DNA of 64,000 nt from Blastococcus sp. PRF04-17 (GTDB lineage Bacteria; Actinomycetota; Actinomycetes; Mycobacteriales; Geodermatophilaceae): NCBI RefSeq assembly GCF_023016265.1, contig NZ_CP095412.1:372001-436000 (forward strand), in the 5' to 3' direction. This document shows positions 1-7,464 of the stretch, one piece after another (the stretch's first letter is position 1; each line of letters opens with the position of its first letter). The notes below the pieces were generated by a model. That model was given only the letters and a program-made list of their open reading frames with translations. It was not told where the DNA came from and did no database searches. Position numbers and translations under genes: made by a program.

Positions 1-912
1 GAGGACGTCCTCGACCGCATCCGCGGGCTGGCCGTTCCGCCGGCGTGGAAGGACGTCTGGATCTGCCCCTGGCCGAACGGGCACATCCAGGCGACCGGCG
101 TGGACGCGGCGGGTCGGCGGCAGTACCGGTACCACGACCAGTGGCGGGCCCGGCGCGACGCGGAGAAGCACGAGCGGGTGCTCGAGATCGCCCACCAGCT
201 GCCCGACGTGCGCGACGCGGTCAACGCCGGCCTGCGCACCCGCGGCCTGAACCGGGACCGCGTGCTGGCCTGCGCCATCCGGCTGCTCGACCTGGGGGCC
301 TTCCGGGTCGGCAGCGAGCAGTACGAGGAGGAGAACGGCACCTACGGGCTGGCCACGCTCAAGCGCGCCCACGTGTCGGTGCGCGGCGAGCGGACCTTCT
401 ACTCCTACACCGCCAAGGGGGGCATCGAGCGGGAGGTGGAGATCACCGACCGGCCGACGGCGACCATCGTCCGGCAGCTGCTGGACCGGCCGGCGGACGC
501 GGGGGAGGACCTGCTGGCCTACCAGACCGAGGACGGCGAGTGGCGCGACGTCACCAGCGCCGAGATCAACGCCTACCTCAAGGAGATCAGCGGCGCGGAG
601 ATCACCGCCAAGGACTTCCGGACGTGGACGGCGACGGTGCTCATGGCCGCCGCCCTCGCCGAGGCGCCGCCGCCCAGGAGCCGCACCGCCCGCAAAAAGG
701 TGGTCAGCGCCGCCTACCGGCAGGTCAGCGAGCAGCTGGGCAACACACCGGCGGTCTGCAAGGCCAGCTACGTCGACCCGCGGGTGGTCGACCGGTTCGA
801 GAACGGAGAGACCATCCGGCAGCACGTGCTGGAGCGCGCGGACGAGGCGGAGGCCGACCGCGACACCCAGAAGCTGCTCGAGCAGGCGGTGTGCCAGCTG
901 CTGTCTGCCTGA
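1..912 (+). CDS. DNA topoisomerase IB (5' end outside window)
   Basis: Type IB topoisomerase of the poxvirus/eukaryote-like family, relaxing supercoils through a transient 3'-phosphotyrosyl nick. The frame is open from the first base, so only the last 303 codons are present. Seen: the PPAWKDVWICP and GHIQATGVD segments of the N-terminal DNA-binding part, a KRAHVSV strand, KDFRTWTATVLMA, and SYVDPRV near the C-terminus, whose tyrosine (bases 769-771) is the expected nucleophile. A strong hairpin follows the stop. It lies upstream of Ku/LigD, but the opposing genes between them argue against a shared operon. Identification rests on these motifs; the start cannot be judged. Confidence 0.93.
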   Translation, partial: EDVLDRIRGLAVPPAWKDVWICPWPNGHIQATGVDAAGRRQYRYHDQWRARRDAEKHERVLEIAHQLPDVRDAVNAGLRTRGLNRDRVLACAIRLLDLGAFRVGSEQYEEENGTYGLATLKRAHVSVRGERTFYSYTAKGGIEREVEITDRPTATIVRQLLDRPADAGEDLLAYQTEDGEWRDVTSAEINAYLKEISGAEITAKDFRTWTATVLMAAALAEAPPPRSRTARKKVVSAAYRQVSEQLGNTPAVCKASYVDPRVVDRFENGETIRQHVLERADEAEADRDTQKLLEQAVCQLLSA

Positions 913-916
913 GGAA

Positions 917-956
917 CGCGAAAGGCCCCGCCGGCGGACCGGCGGGGCCTTTCGCG
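917..956 (+). terminator. Rho-independent-type terminator after topoisomerase
   Basis: Perfect 18-bp stem (917-934 pairing with 939-956) with a CGGA loop, starting 4 bases after the topoisomerase stop and ending 11 bases before the convergent STAS gene stop. It has no strong U tract on either side, as is common in high-GC actinobacteria, and could serve both strands. Confidence 0.85.
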
Positions 957-966
957 TGGTCCTTCG

Positions 967-1365
967 TCAGCGAGCGGTGCTGTCGGCGATCGTGAAGAGG
1001 TCGATCAGGCCGGTCACCTCGAGCGGGCGGGTGACGGCACGGGTGGTCGCGATCAGGCGCAGGCCCACCTCGCGGGCGCGGGATGACTTCTGCGTCTCGA
1101 CGAGCACGGCGAGGCCGGCGGAGCCGAGGAACTGCACGCCGGACAGGTCGATGACCAGTTCGCGCGGCTGCTGCTCCAGCTGGCTGTCGAGCGTCGAGCG
1201 GAGCACCGGAGCGGTGAAGGTGTCCACCTCGCCGACGACCGTGACCGTCACCACGCCGTCCTCACCGGTGGAGGTCGAGAGCGTGATCACGTCGTCGAAG
1301 GGTGCCTCGGTGCCCTCGGTCGACACGTCGGGCTGCCCCTCGGCGGGCAGGTCGGATGTGGTCAC
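967..1365 (-). CDS. STAS-domain anti-sigma factor antagonist
   Basis: 132-aa protein made of one STAS domain (about residues 26-130) behind a short acidic N-terminus. The diagnostic segment DLSGVQFLGSAGLAVLVE holds Ser82 in FLGSAG, the usual phosphorylation site in SpoIIAA/RsbV proteins. Known role: the unphosphorylated antagonist binds an RsbW-type kinase and frees its sigma factor. GTG start at 1365 with GAGGAG upstream. Its kinase partner is not adjacent; the RsbW-like ATPase at the far end of the window (63434-64000) is only one candidate. Glu-Gln rich surface segments are unremarkable. Confidence 0.9.
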   Translation of the reverse strand: MTTSDLPAEGQPDVSTEGTEAPFDDVITLSTSTGEDGVVTVTVVGEVDTFTAPVLRSTLDSQLEQQPRELVIDLSGVQFLGSAGLAVLVETQKSSRAREVGLRLIATTRAVTRPLEVTGLIDLFTIADSTAR

Positions 1366-1564
1366 GGACAGTGGCTCCTCTCGGCGGCGTTCCCGGGCGG
1401 CGGTGACCGCCCGATCAATCTACCGCTGTGCGTTCGGGGGCTCGTCGCCCCCGGCCCGCAGGTGGATCTTCCAGGTCGCGCACCGCACCCGGGGGAGCGG
1501 TCCGCAGCGGCTGCCTGCTGAACCGCGAATTACAACGTAGACAACCGTCGGCGGGCGCGCCAAT

Positions 1565-1590
1565 CCCGCCCCCGGGGGTCCGGGGGCGGG
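1565..1590 (-). terminator. GC-rich terminator hairpin of the DUF5709-like gene
   Basis: Perfect 11-bp stem (1565-1575 with 1580-1590) and a 4-base loop, 27 bases downstream of the stop of the minus-strand gene at 1617. The remaining sequence between 1366 and 1564 shows no gene I can support; it must contain the promoter of the STAS gene. Confidence 0.7.
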
Positions 1591-1616
1591 GTCGGCGTGC
1601 GGCGACTCCGGCGGGA

Positions 1617-2030
1617 TCAGCCCTCGACGACGTGCACGGCGCCCTCTTCGGGCCCCTGCCCGCCGACCGGCTCGTCGGCGGTGGCCTCGATGTCGTCGGC
1701 GGTGCGGTTGGTGCCGGAGTCGGAGTCCGGCGTGGTGTTGAGGTCCTGCTCCAACTGCGCGCCGGCCCGGTCGGGGTCCTCGGCGGGCCGGACGTCGGGA
1801 GCGTCGTCCGGGATCTCGCGGTCGAGCCGGTCGGTCAGCGCCTCGCCCTCCGACTGCTCGAACGCCGTCGTCCCGTGGTCGACCGATGCGCCAGGCCGCT
1901 CGCCGGGCAGTGGTGCGAACTGCGGGTCCTCGGCACGAGCCTGGGTGGGCATGTCGTCCTGCGACACCTCGGGGATGCCGTCGTCCTCGGGGAAGATGTC
2001 GCGGGAGGTCTGGCCCTCGGGCTGCGTCAT
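1617..2030 (-). CDS. Acidic DUF5709-like protein
   Basis: 137-aa hydrophilic, strongly acidic protein without membrane segments. I place it with the actinobacterial DUF5709 group from remembered features: an N-terminal PEDDGIPE element, a central GTTAFEQSEGEALTDRLDRE segment and the closing EEGAVHVVEG. Function unknown. The ATG at 2030 is chosen because AAGGAGG lies 8 bases upstream; the open frame extends further but that part is Arg/Pro-rich out-of-frame-looking sequence. Divergent to the DUF1360 gene at 2197, with 166 bp of shared promoter space. The DUF assignment is from pattern recognition only. Confidence 0.7.
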   Translation of the reverse strand: MTQPEGQTSRDIFPEDDGIPEVSQDDMPTQARAEDPQFAPLPGERPGASVDHGTTAFEQSEGEALTDRLDREIPDDAPDVRPAEDPDRAGAQLEQDLNTTPDSDSGTNRTADDIEATADEPVGGQGPEEGAVHVVEG

Positions 2031-2196
2031 CGCTGTGCCTCCTTCGGCTCGTGGTCGCGCGCCGGGCCACCGGCCCGGCGCGACTGCGTCTGGCACCCGC
2101 CCTACCCGCCGCCCCGCCGGACATGCCTGGTTGTGCCGTGGCGCACGGGGGGCCGCGCCGGGCATGCGCCGTCCGCGGCGGGGGTAGCGCCGCCCC

Positions 2197-2772
2197 ATGG
2201 CAATAGCAGACGAGGTCTCGCGCCTCGCCGATCCCGTCCGCCGGTGGGCACGCGCGCAGAAGCAGGAGTACACCAACGGGGAGCCGCGCCCGCTCGCGGG
2301 CGACCTCGGTGCGATGGGCGTCTACCTGGGTCTGGTCTCCGCCGCCGCCACGGCGGTGCGCGCTTCGGGCCGGGAGCTGCCCGAGCGGATCCCCGCCGGC
2401 GACGCGTTCCTCCTGACCGTCGCGACCTTCCGCCTGGCCCGCCGGATCGCCAAGGACCCCGTCACGGCCCCCGTGCGAGCGCCGTTCGTCCGGTTCGAGG
2501 GGCCGTCGGGGCACGCGGAGGTGGCCGAGGAGGTGCGGGAGCACGGTGGCGTCAAGCACGCCGTCGGTGAGCTGCTGACCTGCCCGTTCTGCCTGGCCCA
2601 GTGGGTCGGCACCGGGTTCGTCTTCGGCTACGTGACCGCGCCCAAGGCCACCCGGCTGGCCGCCCTCACGATGACCATGGTGGCGGGGTCCGACGTTCTG
2701 CAGTTCGTCTACGACTCGATCCAGAACGGCGGCCTGGCGCCGCAGACCGAGGGTGTGGACCCGCCGGACTGA
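2197..2772 (+). CDS. DUF1360 membrane-associated protein
   Basis: 191-aa protein of the DUF1360 family, function unknown. Hydrophobic segments lie near residues 38-55 (AMGVYLGLVSAAATAV), 70-82, 130-150 and 150-170. The signature ELLTCPFCLAQWVGTGFVFG (a CxxC motif at the start of a membrane helix) is typical of the family. ATG at 2197. The family includes small Bacillus proteins of unknown role; nothing next to it suggests a pathway. Confidence 0.85.
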   Translation: MAIADEVSRLADPVRRWARAQKQEYTNGEPRPLAGDLGAMGVYLGLVSAAATAVRASGRELPERIPAGDAFLLTVATFRLARRIAKDPVTAPVRAPFVRFEGPSGHAEVAEEVREHGGVKHAVGELLTCPFCLAQWVGTGFVFGYVTAPKATRLAALTMTMVAGSDVLQFVYDSIQNGGLAPQTEGVDPPD

Positions 2773-2899
2773 TCAGGCCCGGTCGCCCGTCCGGGGGAGC
2801 CGGCGCGTCGGACGACCTGCCGCGGGTACCCGGGCGGACCTATTCTGACGATCTTGACCTGTGTGCGGGTCCGAGGGCGACGTTCGGGAGAGGTTCGGC

Positions 2900-3919
2900 A
2901 TGCGATCGATCTGGCGCGGGGCCGTGTCGTTCGGCCTGGTCAGCATCGGCGTGAAGTTGTACTCGGCCACCGAGGACAAGGACATCCGCTTCCACCAGGT
3001 GCACGCCACCGACGGCGGCCGGATCAAGTACCGGCGGGTCTGCTCGATCGACGGCGAAGAGGTCGAGTACAGCGACATCGCCAAGGGCTACGAGCTGCCC
3101 GACGGCCAGGTGGTCATCCTCACCGACGAGGACTTCGACGACCTGCCGCTGAGCACCCGGCGCGAGATCGACGTCCTCCAGTTCGTCGCCCAGGACGAGA
3201 TCGACCCCATCCAGTTCGAGAAGACCTACTACCTCGAGCCCGACGGCCCGGCGACCCGCCCCTACGTGCTGCTGCGCGACGCCCTGGAGAACGCCGGCCA
3301 GGTCGCGATCACCAAGATCGCCATCCGCCAGCGCGAGTCGCTCGCGGCACTGCGGGTCCGCGACGGCGTGCTGGTCCTGCACACGATGCGCTGGCCCGAC
3401 GAGATCCGGACCCCGGACTTCGGGTTCCTCGACGAGGACATCACCGTCCGCCCGCAGGAGCTGAAGATGGCCGAGGCCCTGATCGCGTCGATGACCGGTG
3501 AGTTCGACCCGACCGAGTTCACCGACGACTACCGCGAGGCCATGACCGCGCTGCTCGAGGCCAAGCAGACCGGCGGCGAGGTCGCCCAGGTGCCGGAGGT
3601 GGAGGACACCGGCGGTGCGGTCGTCGACCTGATGAGCGCCCTGCGGCGCAGCGTCGAGCGGGCCCGTGGCGGTCCGGCCGACGACATCGCGGACGACTCC
3701 TCCGACGACGTCCAGGAGCCGGCCGCCGCGACGAAGGCGCCGGCCAAGAAGGCCGCCCCGGCCAAGAAGGCCGCCCTGGCCAAGAAGGCCGCCCCGGCCA
3801 AGAAGGCGGCTCCCGCGAAGAAGGCGGCGGCCGAGAAGCCGGCGGCGAAGAAGACGACGGCGGCGAAGAAGACCGCCGCGGACAAGCCGCCGGCCAAGCG
3901 CGCCCGCCGCAGCGCCTGA
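2900..3919 (+). CDS. ku: Non-homologous end-joining protein Ku
   Basis: 339-aa bacterial Ku, which binds DNA double-strand ends as a homodimer and recruits LigD. It begins MRSIWRGAVSFGLVSIGVKL, the family's conserved N-terminus, with the core running to about residue 255. The tail (about 275-339) is Lys/Ala/Pro-rich with tandem PAKKAAP-type units, like the DNA-binding extensions of many actinobacterial Kus. ATG 2900 is preferred over an upstream in-frame start because homology begins there and GGGAGAGG lies upstream. A TATTCT element (2841-2846) could be its -10. LigD begins 1 base after the stop, so the genes form an operon. Confidence 0.97.
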   Translation: MRSIWRGAVSFGLVSIGVKLYSATEDKDIRFHQVHATDGGRIKYRRVCSIDGEEVEYSDIAKGYELPDGQVVILTDEDFDDLPLSTRREIDVLQFVAQDEIDPIQFEKTYYLEPDGPATRPYVLLRDALENAGQVAITKIAIRQRESLAALRVRDGVLVLHTMRWPDEIRTPDFGFLDEDITVRPQELKMAEALIASMTGEFDPTEFTDDYREAMTALLEAKQTGGEVAQVPEVEDTGGAVVDLMSALRRSVERARGGPADDIADDSSDDVQEPAAATKAPAKKAAPAKKAALAKKAAPAKKAAPAKKAAAEKPAAKKTTAAKKTAADKPPAKRARRSA

Positions 3920-3920
3920 C

Positions 3921-5408
3921 GTGCCTGCCCGGCCGGGCGACCCGCTCGCCGAGTACCGCCGCAAGCGGGATCCCGCGCGCACTGCCGAGCCGGTGCCGGC
4001 GGAGGGCCGGCCCCTGCCGGTGGGGAACGACGACACCTTCGTCGTCCAGGAGCACCACACGCCCCGTGGCCGCACCGGTGAGCGGGTGCACTGGGATCTG
4101 CGGCTGGAACGGGACGGCGTCCTGAAGAGCTGGGCCGTGCCGAAGGGCCCGCCGACGGTGCCCGGACCCAACCGGCTCGCCGTCCCGACCGAGGACCATC
4201 CGCTGGAGTACGCATCGTTCGCCGGCACGATCGCCGCGGGGGAGTACGGCGGCGGCGAGGTCACCATCTGGGACGCCGGCCGGTACGCCACCGAGAAGTG
4301 GGACGACAAGCACATCATCGTGAGCTTCGACGGCCGCCGGCTGGCCGGCCGGTACGCGCTGTTCCCCGTCGACGAGAAGGCCTGGAACATCCGCAAGCTC
4401 GACGACACACCTCCGGTGGGGAACCGGGCCGACGAGCTGATCGACGTCCCGCTGCCGATGCTGGCCTCGCCGTCGACCATGCCCACCGACGCCGAGGACG
4501 CCCAGTGGGGCTACGAGTTCAAGTGGGACGGCGTGCGCGCGGTGGCCGCCGTGCGGGACGGCGTCCTGCAGCTGACCTCCCGCAAGGGCACCCCGATCAC
4601 CGTGCGCTACCCGGAGGTGGCCACGCTGCCCACGGCGCTGGCCGGACACGACGCCGTCCTCGACGGCGAGATCGTGCTGCTCGACGAGGCGGGACGACCC
4701 GACTTCGGGGCGCTGCAGAGCCGGATGCACCGCACCGGGCCGGAGGTGCCGCAGCTCGCGGCGGCGCGGCCGGTCACCTACCTGGTCTTCGACCTGCTGT
4801 CGTGGGACGGCGAGGACCTGCTCGACCGCCCGTTCGCCGAGCGCCGGCGCCTCCTCGACGGACTCGGCATCGCCGGGCACCGCTGGGTGACGACGCCGTG
4901 GTTCGAGGGCGACGGCTCGGGAGTGGGCGCCGACGTGCTCGCGGCCAGCCAGGAGAACCGGCTAGAAGGCGTGGTCGCCAAGCGGCTGACGTCGGTGTAC
5001 CGCCCGGGCGTGCGCAGTCCCGACTGGCGGAAGATCAAGAACGTCCGCGCGCAGTCGGTCGTCGTCGGCGGGTGGCGGCCGGGTCAGGGACGGCGGTCCG
5101 GGGGCATCGGCTCGCTGCTGTTCGGTGTGCCGGACGACGAGGGCCGGCTGGTCTACGCCGGGCACGTCGGCACCGGCTTCAGCGACCAGGACCTCGACGA
5201 CCTGCAGCGGATGCTCACCCCGCGGAAGACCTCGCCGTTCGCCGGCACGCTGCCGCGGGAGATCACCCGCGACGCGCACTGGGTCGAGCCCGACCTCGTG
5301 GGGGAGGTCGCCTTCTCGGAGTGGACGGCGGACCGCCGGCTGCGGCACCCGGCGTGGCGCGGCGTGCGCGACGACCTGGAGCCCGACGACGTCGTGGTGG
5401 AGTCGTGA
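3921..5408 (+). CDS. ligD: LigD phosphoesterase-ligase protein (PE-LIG)
   Basis: 495-aa protein with two LigD modules. The N-terminal 3'-phosphoesterase (about 35-165) shows QEH, VHWDLRLE and EDHPLEY, giving expected metal/catalytic residues H45, H57, D59, R61, H93 and Y97. The ATP-dependent ligase domain (about 178-495) carries YEFKWDGVR with K201 as the adenylated lysine, then LDGEIVLLDE, YLVFDLLSWDG and EGVVAKR, and an OB fold after about residue 385 (KIKNVRAQSVVVGGWRPGQG). GTG start right after the Ku stop. The polymerase module is absent here and is encoded by the next gene: a split LigD. Confidence 0.95.
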   Translation: MPARPGDPLAEYRRKRDPARTAEPVPAEGRPLPVGNDDTFVVQEHHTPRGRTGERVHWDLRLERDGVLKSWAVPKGPPTVPGPNRLAVPTEDHPLEYASFAGTIAAGEYGGGEVTIWDAGRYATEKWDDKHIIVSFDGRRLAGRYALFPVDEKAWNIRKLDDTPPVGNRADELIDVPLPMLASPSTMPTDAEDAQWGYEFKWDGVRAVAAVRDGVLQLTSRKGTPITVRYPEVATLPTALAGHDAVLDGEIVLLDEAGRPDFGALQSRMHRTGPEVPQLAAARPVTYLVFDLLSWDGEDLLDRPFAERRRLLDGLGIAGHRWVTTPWFEGDGSGVGADVLAASQENRLEGVVAKRLTSVYRPGVRSPDWRKIKNVRAQSVVVGGWRPGQGRRSGGIGSLLFGVPDDEGRLVYAGHVGTGFSDQDLDDLQRMLTPRKTSPFAGTLPREITRDAHWVEPDLVGEVAFSEWTADRRLRHPAWRGVRDDLEPDDVVVES

Positions 5409-6340
5409 GCCCGGACCCGAAGAAGCAGCGGGTGGAGATCGGCGGGCGGGTGCTGCAGGTCTCCAACCTGGACAAGGTGCTGTACCCGGAGGTCTCGTTC
5501 ACCAAGGCACAGGTGATCGACTACTACGTGCGGATCGCGCCGGTGCTGCTGCCGCACCTGGCCGGGCGCCCGGTCACCTTCACCCGCTGGCCCGACGGGA
5601 TCGAGGGGCAGACCTTCTTCGAGAAGAACAGCGCCCGGCACGCGCCGGACTGGGTTCGCCGCGTCACGATCCCCAGCCCCGGCAGCTCCACCGGCCGCGA
5701 GACCCTGGAGATGGTCGTGCTCGAGTCGGTCGCCGATCTCGCCTGGTCGGCGAATCTGGCCGCCCTGGAGCTGCACGTGCCGCAGTGGCAGGTCGACGAG
5801 GACGGCGTCCCGCAGCTGCCCGACCTGCTCGTGCTCGACCTCGACCCCGGGCCCGACACCGGCCTGCCCGAGTGCTGCGCCGTCGCCGAGCGGCTGGGGG
5901 AGCGGCTGGAGGCCGACGGCCTCGACCCGGTGGTGAAGACGTCGGGCTCCAAGGGCATGCAGGTCTACGCGCCGATCGAGGCGCCGGCCGACCGCGAGCA
6001 CCCCAGCCGGTACGCCAAGGCGCTGGCGCAGGAGCTCTCGGCCGAGACCCCGGACGACGTGGTGTGGCGCATGGAGAAGGTGCTCCGGCCCGGCAAGGTG
6101 CTCATCGACTGGAGCCAGAACAACCCGGCCAAGACCACGGTCGCCCCGTACTCGCTGCGCGCGCGGCCCGCCGCCACCGTCTCGACGCCGATCGGCTGGG
6201 ACGAGGTCGACGCGGTGCGCGAGGGCGCCGATCCGTCGTCCCTGCGGTTCGGCACCGACGAGGTGCTGGCGCGGGTAAAGGAGTACGGCGACCTCTTCGA
6301 CGTCGCCGGTGCCCGGCGGGCGCCGCTGCCCGAGGCCTGA
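5405..6340 (+). CDS. LigD polymerase domain protein (POL)
   Basis: 311-aa stand-alone LigD polymerase (archaeo-eukaryotic primase fold), which fills gaps with preference for ribonucleotides during end joining. Seen: KVLYPEVSFTKAQVIDYY at the N-terminus, LLVLDLDPG with the two metal-binding aspartates, KTSGSKGMQVY for nucleotide binding, and LIDWSQNN. The GTG start overlaps the ligase stop as GTGA, indicating translational coupling in the Ku-PE/LIG-POL operon. Length fits the single-domain family. No frameshift is seen at the junction, so the split looks genuine. Confidence 0.95.
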   Translation: MSPDPKKQRVEIGGRVLQVSNLDKVLYPEVSFTKAQVIDYYVRIAPVLLPHLAGRPVTFTRWPDGIEGQTFFEKNSARHAPDWVRRVTIPSPGSSTGRETLEMVVLESVADLAWSANLAALELHVPQWQVDEDGVPQLPDLLVLDLDPGPDTGLPECCAVAERLGERLEADGLDPVVKTSGSKGMQVYAPIEAPADREHPSRYAKALAQELSAETPDDVVWRMEKVLRPGKVLIDWSQNNPAKTTVAPYSLRARPAATVSTPIGWDEVDAVREGADPSSLRFGTDEVLARVKEYGDLFDVAGARRAPLPEA

Positions 6341-6368
6341 ACTCCGGCATCTGCGAGGATCTGCGGCC

Positions 6369-7241
6369 ATGTCCGCTCCCGACGCCCGCTTCACCGACGT
6401 CGGCCGGCTCGTCGTCCGCTGTCCCGACCGGCCCGGCATCGTCGCGGTGCTGTCCCGGCTGCTCGCGGATGTCGGTGCGAACATCACCGACTCGCAGCAG
6501 CACTCCTCCGATCCGCTGGGCGGCACGTTCACGCTGCGGCTGGAGTTCGTGCTCGCCGACCTGGCGGCCCACCGGCAGCACCTCGAAGGGGCGCTGAGCC
6601 TGCTGGCCCGGCAGTGGGGCATGACCTGGCGGCTGACCGAGGCGGTGCACCGGCCGACCATCGCGGTGTTCGTGAGCAAGACCGACCACGTGCTGCAGGA
6701 GCTGATCTACCGGGTGCGGGCAGGTGACATCCGTGCCGAGATCGCCTGCGTCGTCTCCAACCACCGCGACCTCGAGCCGGTGGCGGTGTCGGCCGGCCTG
6801 CCCTTCCACCACGTGCCGGTGACGGCGGAGACCAAGGCCCAGGCGGAGGCGGCCGCGCTCGAGCTGATCGGCGACGTCGACCTGGTCGTGCTGGCGAGGT
6901 ACATGCAGATCGTGTCGCCGGAGTTCTGCGCGCGGTTCCCGGAGCGGCTGATCAACATCCACCACAGCTTTCTGCCGGCGTTCGTCGGCGCCAACCCGTA
7001 CCAGGCCGCGCACGACCGCGGGGTGAAGCTGATCGGTGCGACCGCCCACTACGTGACGCCGGAGCTCGACGCCGGGCCGATCATCGAGCAGGAGGTGGCC
7101 CGGGTCGACCACCGTGCCACCGTCGAGGACATGCGCCGGGTGGGCCGGTACGTCGAGCGTCAGGTCCTCGCCCAGGCGGTCACCTGGCACGTCGAGGACC
7201 GCGTCATCGTCGAGGGCCCACGCACCATCGTCTTCGCCTGA
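6369..7241 (+). CDS. purU: Formyltetrahydrofolate deformylase
   Basis: 290-aa PurU, hydrolysing 10-formyl-tetrahydrofolate to formate and tetrahydrofolate and so balancing one-carbon units and supplying formate for purine synthesis. An N-terminal ACT domain (about 8-85, with RCPDRPGIVAVLSRLL) precedes the formyltransferase-like catalytic domain (about 95-285). NIHHSFLPAFVGANPY carries the catalytic His region and DAGPIIEQ the catalytic Asp. ATG 6369 is chosen because homology begins directly after it; an upstream in-frame ATG adds only Arg/Pro-rich sequence. The gene ends before a large dyad element. Confidence 0.95.
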   Translation: MSAPDARFTDVGRLVVRCPDRPGIVAVLSRLLADVGANITDSQQHSSDPLGGTFTLRLEFVLADLAAHRQHLEGALSLLARQWGMTWRLTEAVHRPTIAVFVSKTDHVLQELIYRVRAGDIRAEIACVVSNHRDLEPVAVSAGLPFHHVPVTAETKAQAEAAALELIGDVDLVVLARYMQIVSPEFCARFPERLINIHHSFLPAFVGANPYQAAHDRGVKLIGATAHYVTPELDAGPIIEQEVARVDHRATVEDMRRVGRYVERQVLAQAVTWHVEDRVIVEGPRTIVFA

Positions 7242-7254
7242 CCGCCCCGGCCAC

Positions 7255-7334
7255 GATCAGGTGACCTGATCATCGAGCGTCCTCCCTCGTGGTGGGCGGT
7301 GAGGGAGGACGCGCCACGATCAGGTCACCTGATC
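7255..7334. repeat. 80-bp nested dyad element after purU
   Basis: Two 17-bp palindromes, GATCAGGTGACCTGATC (7255-7271) and GATCAGGTCACCTGATC (7318-7334), are exact reverse complements of each other. Between them is a perfect 12-bp inverted repeat (7277-7288 with 7301-7312) around a 12-base loop. The 5-base gaps on either side are equal in length, so the whole element is a near-perfect 80-bp dyad. It may be the purU terminator, a pair of operators for the transporter downstream, or a dispersed palindromic repeat. Confidence 0.8.
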
Positions 7335-7464
7335 CTCGCCGTGCCTTGGCGTGGACGGCCCGCGCGACGTCACGGGCCACCGGATGACGCAGTGCGGCCC
7401 GAACGACAGGCCGCGACGGGGACCTCCGGTCGCGGCCCGTTGTGCTCTCGGCAACGCTGGAGCC

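Noticed and set aside
2840-4486. 548-aa minus-strand open frame antisense to ku/ligD
   Set aside because: Composition is Arg/Leu/Gly-rich with long runs, typical of antisense frames in high-GC DNA, and the opposite strand has clear Ku and LigD domains.
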